Part shown: positions 1 to 5,741 of the stretch, in pieces
Position numbering within the stretch: position 1 is the stretch's first letter
Layout of the letters: every line of letters begins with the position of its first letter
DNA from: Verrucomicrobiota bacterium
GTDB taxonomy: Bacteria; Verrucomicrobiota; Verrucomicrobiia; Opitutales; Opitutaceae
DNA: 8,284 nt
Direction of reading: 5' to 3'
NCBI GenBank assembly: GCA_023410155.1
Contig: JAEYQF010000057.1
Coordinates: forward strand, 1 to 8,284
Program-made: the position numbers and the translations under genes
Notes under the pieces: generated by a model
Database searches by the model: none
The model's input: only the letters and a program-made list of their open reading frames with translations
What the model was told of the DNA's origin: nothing

Positions 1-1
1 C

Positions 2-121
2 GGCGTCGTGGTGGGCAGCGCGCTCGTCAACTGCATCCGCGAGAATCTTGGTTCGCCCGAACAGATCGTGAGCCGCCTTGGCGCCGTGGCTGCTGACTTG
101 TCGGCGGGCACGAAACGCTGA
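2..121 (+). CDS. trpA: Tryptophan synthase alpha subunit, C-terminal end (partial)
   Basis: Only the last 39 codons and the TGA stop are in the window; the gene begins upstream. The reading frame opens with GVVVGSALV, which matches the phosphate-binding glycine loop near the C-terminus of TrpA (typically DGVVVGSA followed by a hydrophobic residue and V). A short helical tail rich in Glu, Arg and Ala follows, as is usual for the end of TrpA. The alpha subunit cleaves indole-3-glycerol phosphate to indole and glyceraldehyde 3-phosphate, and indole is channelled to TrpB in the cytoplasmic alpha2-beta2 complex. The next gene begins 20 bases after the stop on the same strand, so read-through or co-transcription is possible although the functions are unrelated. 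The fragment is short, so the call rests on one good motif and the position of the stop. Confidence 0.82.
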   Translation, partial: GVVVGSALVNCIRENLGSPEQIVSRLGAVAADLSAGTKR

Positions 122-141
122 TTCGCCTTTCTCTTTCTGGT

Positions 142-1041
142 ATGAAGCGCCGCATCCTCCTCATCGACGACGACCGGCTCCAATACCGGCTCACGGAGGC
201 GCACTTCAGGAATTTTCGCGGGGAACAATTCGAGCTCGATTGGGCGGAGACGTTCGAAGACGGCCTCGCTCGCTTGCTGGAGGGGCGCCACACCGCGTGC
301 CTGCTCGACTACCAGCTCGGCCCCCGCAATGGACTCGAGTTGATCACACGGGCGGTCGAGGCCGGGTGCCACACGCCCATCGTCTTTCTCACCGCCGAGT
401 CATCGGAGCGGGTCGACATCGACGCCATGAACGCCGGTGCGCTCGACTATCTGGTCAAAGGCGAGATTTCCTCGGCCGCGCTCGAACGGTCGCTTCGTTA
501 CGCGCTCAAGTTGGGGGACACCCTGGAGGCTCTCCGCCAGGCGGCCACGCGCGACCAGCTCACGGGTTTGCTGAATCGCCGCGAGTTCGATCGGATCGTT
601 CGCGAAGAGCACGAGCGCAGCGGACGATTCGGCCGACCCGTTTCGCTGGTGCTGCTCGACATTGATCATTTCAAGCAGGTCAACGATACCCATGGTCACC
701 CCGCCGGCGATGCGGTGCTCGTCGAGGTGGGGCGCCGGCTCTGCGCCAGCGTGCGGAGCGTCGACCGCGTCGCCCGTTTTGGCGGCGAAGAATTCTCACT
801 CGTGATCATGGAGGCCGACAGCGCGACGGCACTGGAGACGGCGCGACGGGCCTGCGAAGCGGTGTGCGCTTCCCCGATGCAGTTGCCCGACGGAGGCGCA
901 CTGTCTGTGACGATCAGCGCCGGCGTGGCCTCGATCCCGCGCGATGCCAACGAAGTAACGAGTCTGATCGCTGCTGCGGACAAGGCCCTCTACGCCGCCA
1001 AGGCCGCCGGTCGGAACCGCGCCTTGGCGGTCCCGGCCTGA
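142..1041 (+). CDS. Response regulator with GGDEF output domain (REC-GGDEF diguanylate cyclase)
   Basis: A 299-residue cytoplasmic signalling protein predicted to make cyclic di-GMP from two GTP when phosphorylated. The receiver domain covers about residues 3-122: acidic pocket D9-D10-D11, phospho-acceptor D56 (in CLLDYQLG), T84 and K106. A helical linker at about 123-137 leads to a complete GGDEF domain at about 138-295. Its features are the DxLTGLLNRR entry motif, metal-binding D173 in LLDIDHFK, N181-D182, and the catalytic GGEEF at 214-218. An RxxD inhibitory site (R205 to D208) lies exactly five residues before GGEEF, so product feedback inhibition is likely. All key catalytic residues are present, so an active enzyme is expected. 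The architecture matches PleD/WspR-like regulators with a single REC domain. No partner histidine kinase or phosphotransfer protein is in the window. The start is the first ATG in frame, 20 bases after the trpA stop; no good Shine-Dalgarno precedes it. Confidence 0.95.
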   Translation: MKRRILLIDDDRLQYRLTEAHFRNFRGEQFELDWAETFEDGLARLLEGRHTACLLDYQLGPRNGLELITRAVEAGCHTPIVFLTAESSERVDIDAMNAGALDYLVKGEISSAALERSLRYALKLGDTLEALRQAATRDQLTGLLNRREFDRIVREEHERSGRFGRPVSLVLLDIDHFKQVNDTHGHPAGDAVLVEVGRRLCASVRSVDRVARFGGEEFSLVIMEADSATALETARRACEAVCASPMQLPDGGALSVTISAGVASIPRDANEVTSLIAAADKALYAAKAAGRNRALAVPA

Positions 1042-1130
1042 GTCGTGCCAATGAGCGGACCGGGTCGTGCCAAAGTGCGGATCGGGTCGGATCACGGAGC
1101 GGACGAAGCCGTGCCGGAGGGCGGATCTGG
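1042..1130. repeat. Degenerate tandem array, four units of about 22 bp
   Basis: Immediately after the stop codon of the REC-GGDEF gene the sequence reads as four head-to-tail units: 1042-1063, 1064-1085, 1086-1107 (22 bp each) and 1108-1130 (23 bp). Units 1 and 2 both begin GTCGTGCCAA and end in a GCGGAYCGG-like block. Unit 3 keeps GTCG, CA and GAGCGGAC. Unit 4 has GCCGTGCC followed by GGCGGATC. The array occupies most of the 167-bp gap before the convergent lipid kinase gene and contains no plausible ORF of its own. Its role is unknown; it could be a decayed intergenic repeat element or a clustered protein-binding site. Confidence 0.6.
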
Positions 1131-1161
1131 CCAGGGCTATGTATGGTAAAGTTGGATACGA

Positions 1162-1187
1162 AACGGGAAAGGCCTCGTTGTGAGGCC
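1162..1187 (-). terminator. Probable intrinsic terminator of the lipid kinase gene
   Basis: Perfect 6-bp inverted repeat GGCCTC / GAGGCC with a 5-base loop at 1171-1187, about 20 bases beyond the minus-strand stop at 1209. Read on the minus strand the hairpin is followed by TTTCCCGTTT, a modest T-rich tail. On the plus strand no T-run follows, so it fits the lipid kinase better than the REC-GGDEF gene. The stem is short, so confidence is moderate. Confidence 0.5.
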
Positions 1188-1208
1188 GCGAACGGGCGAG
1201 CCCCTTTC

Positions 1209-2087
1209 TCAGGAGCGGCGCGGCGCCCAAAACTTGATGGCCCGGGGGAGCACATGCACCTCGATGAGAGCTTCGGTTGCGACGAGTTCCCCATCCACGT
1301 GCATGAAGCCGGGGCGATCGCGTTCGATGGTAAAGTGAGTGCCGCTGGCGGTCGTCACGTGGCGGCTGCCGTGTAGCGTGCGCGTGAACAGGCGGCAGGC
1401 GAGCGGGAGGGCGTTCGTGAGGGTCACGGGCCGGACGACCACCAGGTTCAGGAGCCCGTCGTCGAGCCGGGCCCCGGGCGCGATCGTGGCACCATTCCCA
1501 AACTGGGAGGCATTGGCGATGGTGACGAACTGCGGAACGTGTCTCGTCACGGGTGTGCCTTCGATGCGAACGTCGAGCGTCTGCGGCATGTAGCGGAAGT
1601 ATTCGCGGATGCCTGCGTCGACATACGCGAGAAGTCCCCGGCGGGAGAGTGAATTGAAACGGTGAACGACGGCAGCGTCGAAACCGACGCCCATCGTGCA
1701 GAAGAACGGATGACCGTTGGCCTGACCGGCGTCGGCGAGCTGGACTTCGCTGTGAAGCAGTGAATGGAGTGCCGCGGCGAGACCCATCGGCACGCGGAGA
1801 TGTCGCGCGAGACCGTTGCCGGAGCCGCGCGGGATGATTGCCACGGCGGTGTCGGTGCCGAGAAGGGCGCGCGCCACTTCATTGATGGTGCCAGCGCCGC
1901 CCACGGCGACCACGACCTCGGCGCCGGCGCGGGCTGCTTCGGCGGCAAGCGCGGTCGCATGACCGGGGCCGTCCGTGGGAGCGACCTGGGCGTCGAGCCC
2001 GTGGAGTTTCACAAAGGCATGCAGCCGCTCCGTGAGCGGGGCCCGCCGGGGGCCGGCACGCGGATTGTGGATGAAGAGGAATTTCAC
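1209..2087 (-). CDS. Diacylglycerol kinase family lipid kinase (YegS/DgkB-like) with altered GGDGT motif
   Basis: A 292-residue protein of the diacylglycerol/sphingosine kinase catalytic family, soluble or peripheral at the inner membrane. It is expected to transfer phosphate from ATP to a lipid hydroxyl, typically of diacylglycerol. The N-terminal nucleotide-binding lobe begins with MKFLFIHNPRAG (the conserved NPxAG start). The lobe also has IPRGSGNGLARHL at 85-97, the usual second signature. The C-terminal beta-rich lobe has LDDGLLNLVVV (about 208-218) and a closing VDGE at 264-267, both typical. Length is normal for the family. The odd feature is the first signature at 63-67, which reads GGAGT followed by INEV where the family has GGDGT; the codon at 1893-1895 is GCT on the coding strand. 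The predicted start is GTG at 2085-2087, with no clear Shine-Dalgarno. It is divergent from miaA across a 40-bp gap. Which lipid it acts on, and whether it is still active, cannot be told from sequence alone. Confidence 0.88.
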   Translation of the reverse strand: MKFLFIHNPRAGPRRAPLTERLHAFVKLHGLDAQVAPTDGPGHATALAAEAARAGAEVVVAVGGAGTINEVARALLGTDTAVAIIPRGSGNGLARHLRVPMGLAAALHSLLHSEVQLADAGQANGHPFFCTMGVGFDAAVVHRFNSLSRRGLLAYVDAGIREYFRYMPQTLDVRIEGTPVTRHVPQFVTIANASQFGNGATIAPGARLDDGLLNLVVVRPVTLTNALPLACRLFTRTLHGSRHVTTASGTHFTIERDRPGFMHVDGELVATEALIEVHVLPRAIKFWAPRRS

Positions 2088-2127
2088 GGCGGAGATTCGC
2101 GTCGACGCGTTGCCACTAAGTCAGAAG

Positions 2128-3054
2128 ATGCGCCCGATGCCCACTGCTGCGTCGTCCACGATTCACGTTCTCACCGGTTGCACGGCAGCGGGGAAGACCG
2201 AGTGGGCCCTGCGTTGGGCGGAGCGCCGGGGGGCGGAGATCATTTCGTGCGATTCGCTGTTGTTCTATCGGGGGCTGGATATCGGGACGGCGAAGCCGAC
2301 GTTTGAGGAGCAGCAACGCGTGCCGCACCACTTGATCGATATCTGCGACCTCACCGCAAGGATGGACGTGACGCGCTACGTGACAAACGTGCGACGGGTC
2401 CTAGGTGAGATCGCGGAGCGCGGCCGGCGGGTGCTCGTGGTGGGCGGCAGCGGATTCTATCTCAAAGCGTTTTTTGCACCGGTGGCCGACGAGGTGGAAG
2501 TCTCCGCGACCCTCCGCGCGGAGGTGGCGGCGATGAGTGTGCCCGAGGCGCTGTCGCGGCTGCGGGACCTGAACCCCGCGGGACTGGGCACCCTCGACAC
2601 GGCCAATCCGCGGCGGGTGATGCGGGCGCTCGAGCGATGCCTGGCGTCGGGTCGGACATTGGCGGAGCTCACGGCGGAGTTTTCCCGGCGACCGTCACCA
2701 TTTTCTGAATACAAGGTGCGCCTGGAGCGGATCGACCGCGGGCCGGACGAACTTGCCGGGCGGATCGAGGCTCGCGTGAACCAGATGGTCGCAGCGGGCT
2801 TGGCGGAGGAGGTGCGCCGCCTGCTCGCGAGTGGATTGAAGGACAATCCCAGCGCGGCGGGGGCGATCGGGTATCGGGAAACAATCGACGCGATCGAGGG
2901 CCGCCTCGCGTGGACGGCGTGGCCGGGGGAAATCGCGAAGAACACCCGTGCGCTGGCGAAAAAGCAGCGCACCTGGTTCCGCACGCAATTGCCCCCGCAT
3001 CGAGTGTGGACGGCGCAAGAACTGGAAGGTGGCGCGGAGCTTTTTGCCGGATAG
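2128..3054 (+). CDS. miaA: tRNA dimethylallyltransferase MiaA
   Basis: A 308-residue cytoplasmic enzyme that transfers the dimethylallyl group of DMAPP to N6 of A37 in tRNAs reading codons that start with U, giving i6A. Numbered from the ATG at 2128: a P-loop GCTAAGKT at 17-24 (the family usually has GPTAxGKT/S, so Pro is Cys here); D42-S43 within ISCDSLLFYRGLDIGTAKP, containing the catalytic Asp; GGSGFYLKA at 106-114; RRVMRALE at 162-169; GYRE at 248-251; and the C-terminal AKKQRTWFR at 277-285. Length is normal. The frame stays open upstream to 1975, but that extension lies inside the divergent lipid kinase gene and looks nothing like MiaA, so the start is placed at 2128. An in-frame ATG at 2137 is almost equally possible. 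Just before 2128 the sequence is AAGTCAGAAG, a weak ribosome-binding site at best. It is probably transcribed alone, since the next gene is convergent. Confidence 0.96.
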   Translation: MRPMPTAASSTIHVLTGCTAAGKTEWALRWAERRGAEIISCDSLLFYRGLDIGTAKPTFEEQQRVPHHLIDICDLTARMDVTRYVTNVRRVLGEIAERGRRVLVVGGSGFYLKAFFAPVADEVEVSATLRAEVAAMSVPEALSRLRDLNPAGLGTLDTANPRRVMRALERCLASGRTLAELTAEFSRRPSPFSEYKVRLERIDRGPDELAGRIEARVNQMVAAGLAEEVRRLLASGLKDNPSAAGAIGYRETIDAIEGRLAWTAWPGEIAKNTRALAKKQRTWFRTQLPPHRVWTAQELEGGAELFAG

Positions 3055-3115
3055 GGCAAACGTCTCCCTGAGTCGCGTCGGTGCGACGTTACCCAAAAAC
3101 GGAAAGCACCTCGGG

Positions 3116-3700
3116 CTAGCCCTCGTGGTGGCGAGGCTCGGCAGCCGCCAGGCGCTGGAAGATCAACAGGTGCGAGGCGATGATCAGCGGCACAAGGAAA
3201 GTGGGCAGCAGGCTGAGAGGCAGGCGGGTGAACAGTTGCACGCTGCCCGGATCGGAGAACCCCAGACGAGCTGCGGAAACGACGACCAGAAGAATGTCGA
3301 GGAATCCGATGACGTTCCAGATGTAGACCAGGCGGATCCGTTGCGGCTGGATGCCCCAGAATGCGATCGGGAGAGCGAGGGCGGCGACGACGATGTCGCC
3401 CCAGCCGGCTTGCAGCGCGAAAGCACGGGGCAATTCGCCGCGGTCGGCGAAGTAGATGAACGCGAAGCCGACGAGCCGCGTGAGGTGCAGCAGCACCAGC
3501 GTTCGAAGCGGGATCGCGGCGACCCAGGTGCGGAAGGCGGCCGAGCGCCGGTGCACGAATATGAGCGCTGTGACCAGGCTGAGCACGATCGCGGGCGTCG
3601 CCATGACCGGCAGGCGTTGCAGGAGGAGGAAATGGCCTGCGCCCATTGCAGCAAAGAGCCAAACCCATGCGACCAGCCGGACGACGGCGGAGGTGATCAT
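3116..3700 (-). CDS. Six-helix integral membrane protein of unknown function
   Basis: A 194-residue hydrophobic protein with about six predicted transmembrane segments, near residues 5-27, 33-51, 63-84, 100-117, 124-142 and 160-182. It has no cleavable-looking signal peptide. The loops carry patterned residues that look conserved rather than random: R75 with G78 and F79 in helix 3, the stretch LPRAFALQAGWGDI at 90-103, WNVIGFLDIL at 128-137, and P166-T167-F168 followed by VPL and H177. I recall similar uncharacterised bacterial membrane proteins with an R-G-F, LP-FA, GWGDI pattern but cannot name the family. It is the last gene of the minus-strand set, 97 bp after tolC, and converges on miaA. 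Function is not assigned; the neighbourhood suggests an envelope role only by association. The start is ATG at 3698-3700 without a clear Shine-Dalgarno. Confidence 0.8.
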   Translation of the reverse strand: MITSAVVRLVAWVWLFAAMGAGHFLLLQRLPVMATPAIVLSLVTALIFVHRRSAAFRTWVAAIPLRTLVLLHLTRLVGFAFIYFADRGELPRAFALQAGWGDIVVAALALPIAFWGIQPQRIRLVYIWNVIGFLDILLVVVSAARLGFSDPGSVQLFTRLPLSLLPTFLVPLIIASHLLIFQRLAAAEPRHHEG

Positions 3701-3771
3701 GGCAGGACTTTGTCGGACCCCGTGGGTGCGAGCGAGCTACAACGTGACGCGATCAACCCGCAGGGGACGAG

Positions 3772-3797
3772 GTCGTGCCAACGGGAGCGAGCGGACT
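3772..3797. repeat. Isolated relative of the 22-bp repeat unit
   Basis: This site begins with the same ten bases as unit 1 of the 1042-1130 array (GTCGTGCCAA). It also contains that unit's GAGCGGAC block, with a 7-base spacer between them instead of 1 base. It sits immediately after the tolC stop in the gap before the membrane protein gene, so like the array it is at the 3' side of a gene. Confidence 0.35.
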
Positions 3798-5312
3798 TCA
3801 GGGCGCGGCCGCGACCAGGCCGTAGCGATCGAGCGAACTCGTCTCGAGCTGGCGGAGATTGGCGATCGCATTGCGCAGGTTCACTCGAGCCAGCAGCTCG
3901 TTAACGCGCGCGGTTTCGAGGTCGTCCTGAGTTTCCAGCACTTGCCGGCTGGTCGACAGACCGGCGCGGAAACGAGCGAGCTCGAGCTCGTATTGCTTCT
4001 CCGCGAACTGGGTGGCCTTGGCGTTGATCTCGACGCTCTGGCGGTTCGTCTCGACGGCGCGGACTGCGGCGCGAACCTGGACCATGAGGTCCTGCTCCAA
4101 TTGCTGGAGCCGCGCTTCTTCCTGGCGCAGCTGAGCCTGGGCGCTGCGTTGGCGTGCACGATCGGCGCGCAGGCCCCACGGGACGGAGACCGTGAGATCG
4201 ACCTGCCAGTTGTAGCCGTCGGGCTGGGTCATGCGGTTGAAGGCTGTGCCGTAGCTGCGTTGCGTGCCGTTGTAGCCGACGGCGCCGCCGAGATCGACGG
4301 TCGGACGGGCACCGTTGCGGGCGACATCGACGTCGATCTTGCGCTGCTTGATCAGCGCCTGGGTGGCGAGGTAGTCGGGCTGGCGCTCGCGGGCGAGTTT
4401 GAAGGATTGATCAAACGACGGGACGAACTCCGGCTCATTAGGCAATGCGACGGCGCCGACGGCTTGGTGGAACTCGAACTGGCCGATCAGAGCCTGCAAG
4501 GCGTCCTCGGTGTTTCGCACCGCCTGCATCGCGGTCACGATGCCGTTCTGGGCATTGGCGAGGCCCACCTCGGCCGAAAGCACGTCGAGGTCTGTCGCCA
4601 CGCCGGTGCTGCGGCGGGTACGGTTTTCCTCAAGCAGCCGTTCGGCGAGCTCGAGGCTGCGCTGACGCACGGCCAGCTGCCCGCGGGCGAAGACGAGATC
4701 GTGGTAGGCGACCTCGGTGTCGCGAATCACCTGGAGCATACGGGCCTCGTAATCGAGGCCGGCGATCGAGAGGCCGAGTTTCGAGCGATCGATCTGGGCG
4801 CGATTCACGCTGAGGCCAGCGCCGCGGAGCAAGGGCTGGGTGATGCTCAGGGCGACGTCGCTCGTGTAGGCGGGGTCGATGGCGGCGGTGACCGGGCGGG
4901 AGGCACCGCGATCGAGGCCGGTGCTTAGCGCGACGTTGGCGCCGGTGAGAAGGTTTTGCGACACGCCGACACGGGCGTCGGTGGTGTCAGCGTGGGTGCT
5001 CCGGCCGGAAATGCTGCCGAGCGCAGACGTCTCGTATTCACCGCGGGAAGCGGTCGCGACGAAAACCGGTTCGAACACGGATTTGGCGATGTTGATGTCC
5101 TCGCGGGCGACCTCGGTGGAGAAGGCTTGGATTTGCAGCGCGAAGTTCTTCTGCATCGCCCGCGCAATGCACTCTTCGAGGGTGAGACTCGGCACCGTGG
5201 CGACAGCCGGCGGTGGCGTGGGATCGTTGGACTCCTGGGCGTGCGCCAGCGCGGGAGCGAAGGCGGCGAGCGGAAGCGAGAGGGCGAGGAGACGGGCGTT
5301 GAGACGAGGCAT
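3798..5312 (-). CDS. TolC-family outer membrane efflux protein
   Basis: A 504-residue precursor of an outer-membrane channel that as a trimer would connect an inner-membrane transporter to the outside (RND or ABC efflux, or type I secretion). Residues 1-25 form a signal peptide (MPRLNAR, a hydrophobic core, then LAHA with cleavage before QES). A Pro-rich spacer leads to the first outer-membrane-efflux repeat at about 43-280, starting SLTLEECIARAMQKNFALQIQ. The second covers about 300-490. The two halves show the expected matching helices: RTRRSTGVATDLDVLSAEV at 231-249 against LARFRAGLSTSRQVLETQ at 445-462. The C-terminal half is strongly coiled-coil (QAQLRQEEARLQQLEQDL, 392-409). The start was put at the ATG at 5312 because it gives a clean signal peptide; an upstream TTG at 5375 would spoil it and overlap the fmdB-like gene. 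No membrane-fusion protein or pump is in the window. It lies 49 bp downstream of the zinc-ribbon gene and is probably co-transcribed with it. Confidence 0.92.
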   Translation of the reverse strand: MPRLNARLLALSLPLAAFAPALAHAQESNDPTPPPAVATVPSLTLEECIARAMQKNFALQIQAFSTEVAREDINIAKSVFEPVFVATASRGEYETSALGSISGRSTHADTTDARVGVSQNLLTGANVALSTGLDRGASRPVTAAIDPAYTSDVALSITQPLLRGAGLSVNRAQIDRSKLGLSIAGLDYEARMLQVIRDTEVAYHDLVFARGQLAVRQRSLELAERLLEENRTRRSTGVATDLDVLSAEVGLANAQNGIVTAMQAVRNTEDALQALIGQFEFHQAVGAVALPNEPEFVPSFDQSFKLARERQPDYLATQALIKQRKIDVDVARNGARPTVDLGGAVGYNGTQRSYGTAFNRMTQPDGYNWQVDLTVSVPWGLRADRARQRSAQAQLRQEEARLQQLEQDLMVQVRAAVRAVETNRQSVEINAKATQFAEKQYELELARFRAGLSTSRQVLETQDDLETARVNELLARVNLRNAIANLRQLETSSLDRYGLVAAAP

Positions 5313-5361
5313 GATGGAGACGTCGGCAAGTCGGAGAGAGAACACCGGAGGAAGCGCGAAG

Positions 5362-5610
5362 TTACTGTTTTTCAAAGTGACCGTCGCTGGTGCGCTTCAG
5401 CAAGGTGAAGCCAGTGTCCTTCGCGCGGGAGACGGTGCTACGAGAGGAAAGTTTCGGGGCCTGCACGGATTCTGCGGCGGCGCGTTGCACGGGGAGGCCG
5501 CAGCGCGGGCATGCCGTGAGCGCGGCCGCCCCGCTCGTGGTCGCATGATCGAAGCCATCCCCGCATAACTTGCAGGGCGGGCGGATCGGGACGTAGCGAT
5601 GCAGCGGCAT
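5362..5610 (-). CDS. FmdB-like small zinc-ribbon protein
   Basis: An 82-residue protein that starts MPLHRYV and carries two CxxC knuckles, C13-x2-C16 (CKLC) and C34-x2-C37 (CPRC), spaced as in a zinc ribbon that binds one zinc ion. The MPxxxY beginning and the position of the cysteines match the FmdB/CxxC_CxxC_SSSS type of putative regulatory proteins. The tail (about 62-82, AKDTGFTLLKRTSDGHFEKQ) resembles the conserved end seen in some members. The start was set at the ATG at 5608-5610 because it gives the family N-terminus; the frame is open to 5691 but that extension is not family-like. It is first in a likely minus-strand transcript with tolC and the membrane protein. The role of this family is not well known; a regulatory or metal-binding role is only a suggestion. 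Confidence 0.75.
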   Translation of the reverse strand: MPLHRYVPIRPPCKLCGDGFDHATTSGAAALTACPRCGLPVQRAAAESVQAPKLSSRSTVSRAKDTGFTLLKRTSDGHFEKQ

Positions 5611-5640
5611 GCTCGACCACTTTCGGGCAGCGCGCGGCCG

Positions 5641-5655
5641 GTTTCGAGGCGAAAC
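5641..5655. promoter_or_regulatory. Perfect inverted repeat upstream of the fmdB-like gene
   Basis: GTTTCG, a 3-base spacer and CGAAAC form a perfect 6-bp dyad, centred about 38 bases before the fmdB-like start. It lies in the only room available for a promoter of the fmdB-tolC set, between the start codon and the terminator of the upstream gene. It could be an operator or just a small hairpin. No convincing -35/-10 pair can be read beside it. Confidence 0.3.
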
Positions 5656-5691
5656 GTGCCAAGCGGTTGGCGCCGGGGATAAACGGTTCAC

Positions 5692-5720
5692 AAAAAAAGC
5701 GGGTCCGTGAGGACCCGCTT
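5692..5720 (-). terminator. Strong intrinsic terminator of the PpiD-like gene
   Basis: Perfect 10-bp inverted repeat (AAGCGGGTCC and GGACCCGCTT) with a 4-base loop at 5697-5720. On the minus strand the stem is followed by an uninterrupted run of seven T (5698-5692). It starts 21 bases past the stop of the PpiD-like gene at 5742. It should insulate the fmdB-tolC transcript from the gene upstream. Confidence 0.93.
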
Positions 5721-5741
5721 GGAAAAGGGGAGCACCCTCGC

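Noticed and set aside
1042..1085. Possible sigma-54 promoters on the minus strand, because the repeat core reads TTGGCACGAC
   Set aside because: The core matches the -24 element well, but no GC-containing -12 element (TTGC) follows at the required spacing in this array, at 3772 or at 5651.
1975..2127. Longer MiaA starting at the ATG at 1975
   Set aside because: The extension lies inside the coding region of the divergent lipid kinase and has no resemblance to MiaA, whose N-terminus normally begins shortly before the P-loop.
3059..3122. Possible terminators between miaA and the convergent membrane protein gene (AACGTC/GACGTT, GTCGC/GCGAC and the palindrome GGGCTAGCCC)
   Set aside because: The stems are short, two of them compete for the same bases, and none is followed by a proper T-run on the relevant strand.
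2457..3668. Minus-strand open frame of 403 codons opposite miaA and overlapping the membrane protein
   Set aside because: It is antisense to the strongly supported miaA and in another frame of the membrane protein gene; the translation is Arg/Pro/Ser-rich low-complexity sequence typical of GC-rich shadows.
3456..4928. Plus-strand open frame of 490 codons opposite tolC and part of the membrane protein gene
   Set aside because: It spans two minus-strand genes and the gap between them, shows no family motif, and runs opposite a clear TolC-type protein with a signal peptide.
5313..5375. Longer TolC starting at the TTG at 5375
   Set aside because: It would add 21 residues in front of a clean signal peptide and fall at the end of the fmdB-like gene; the ATG at 5312 is better.
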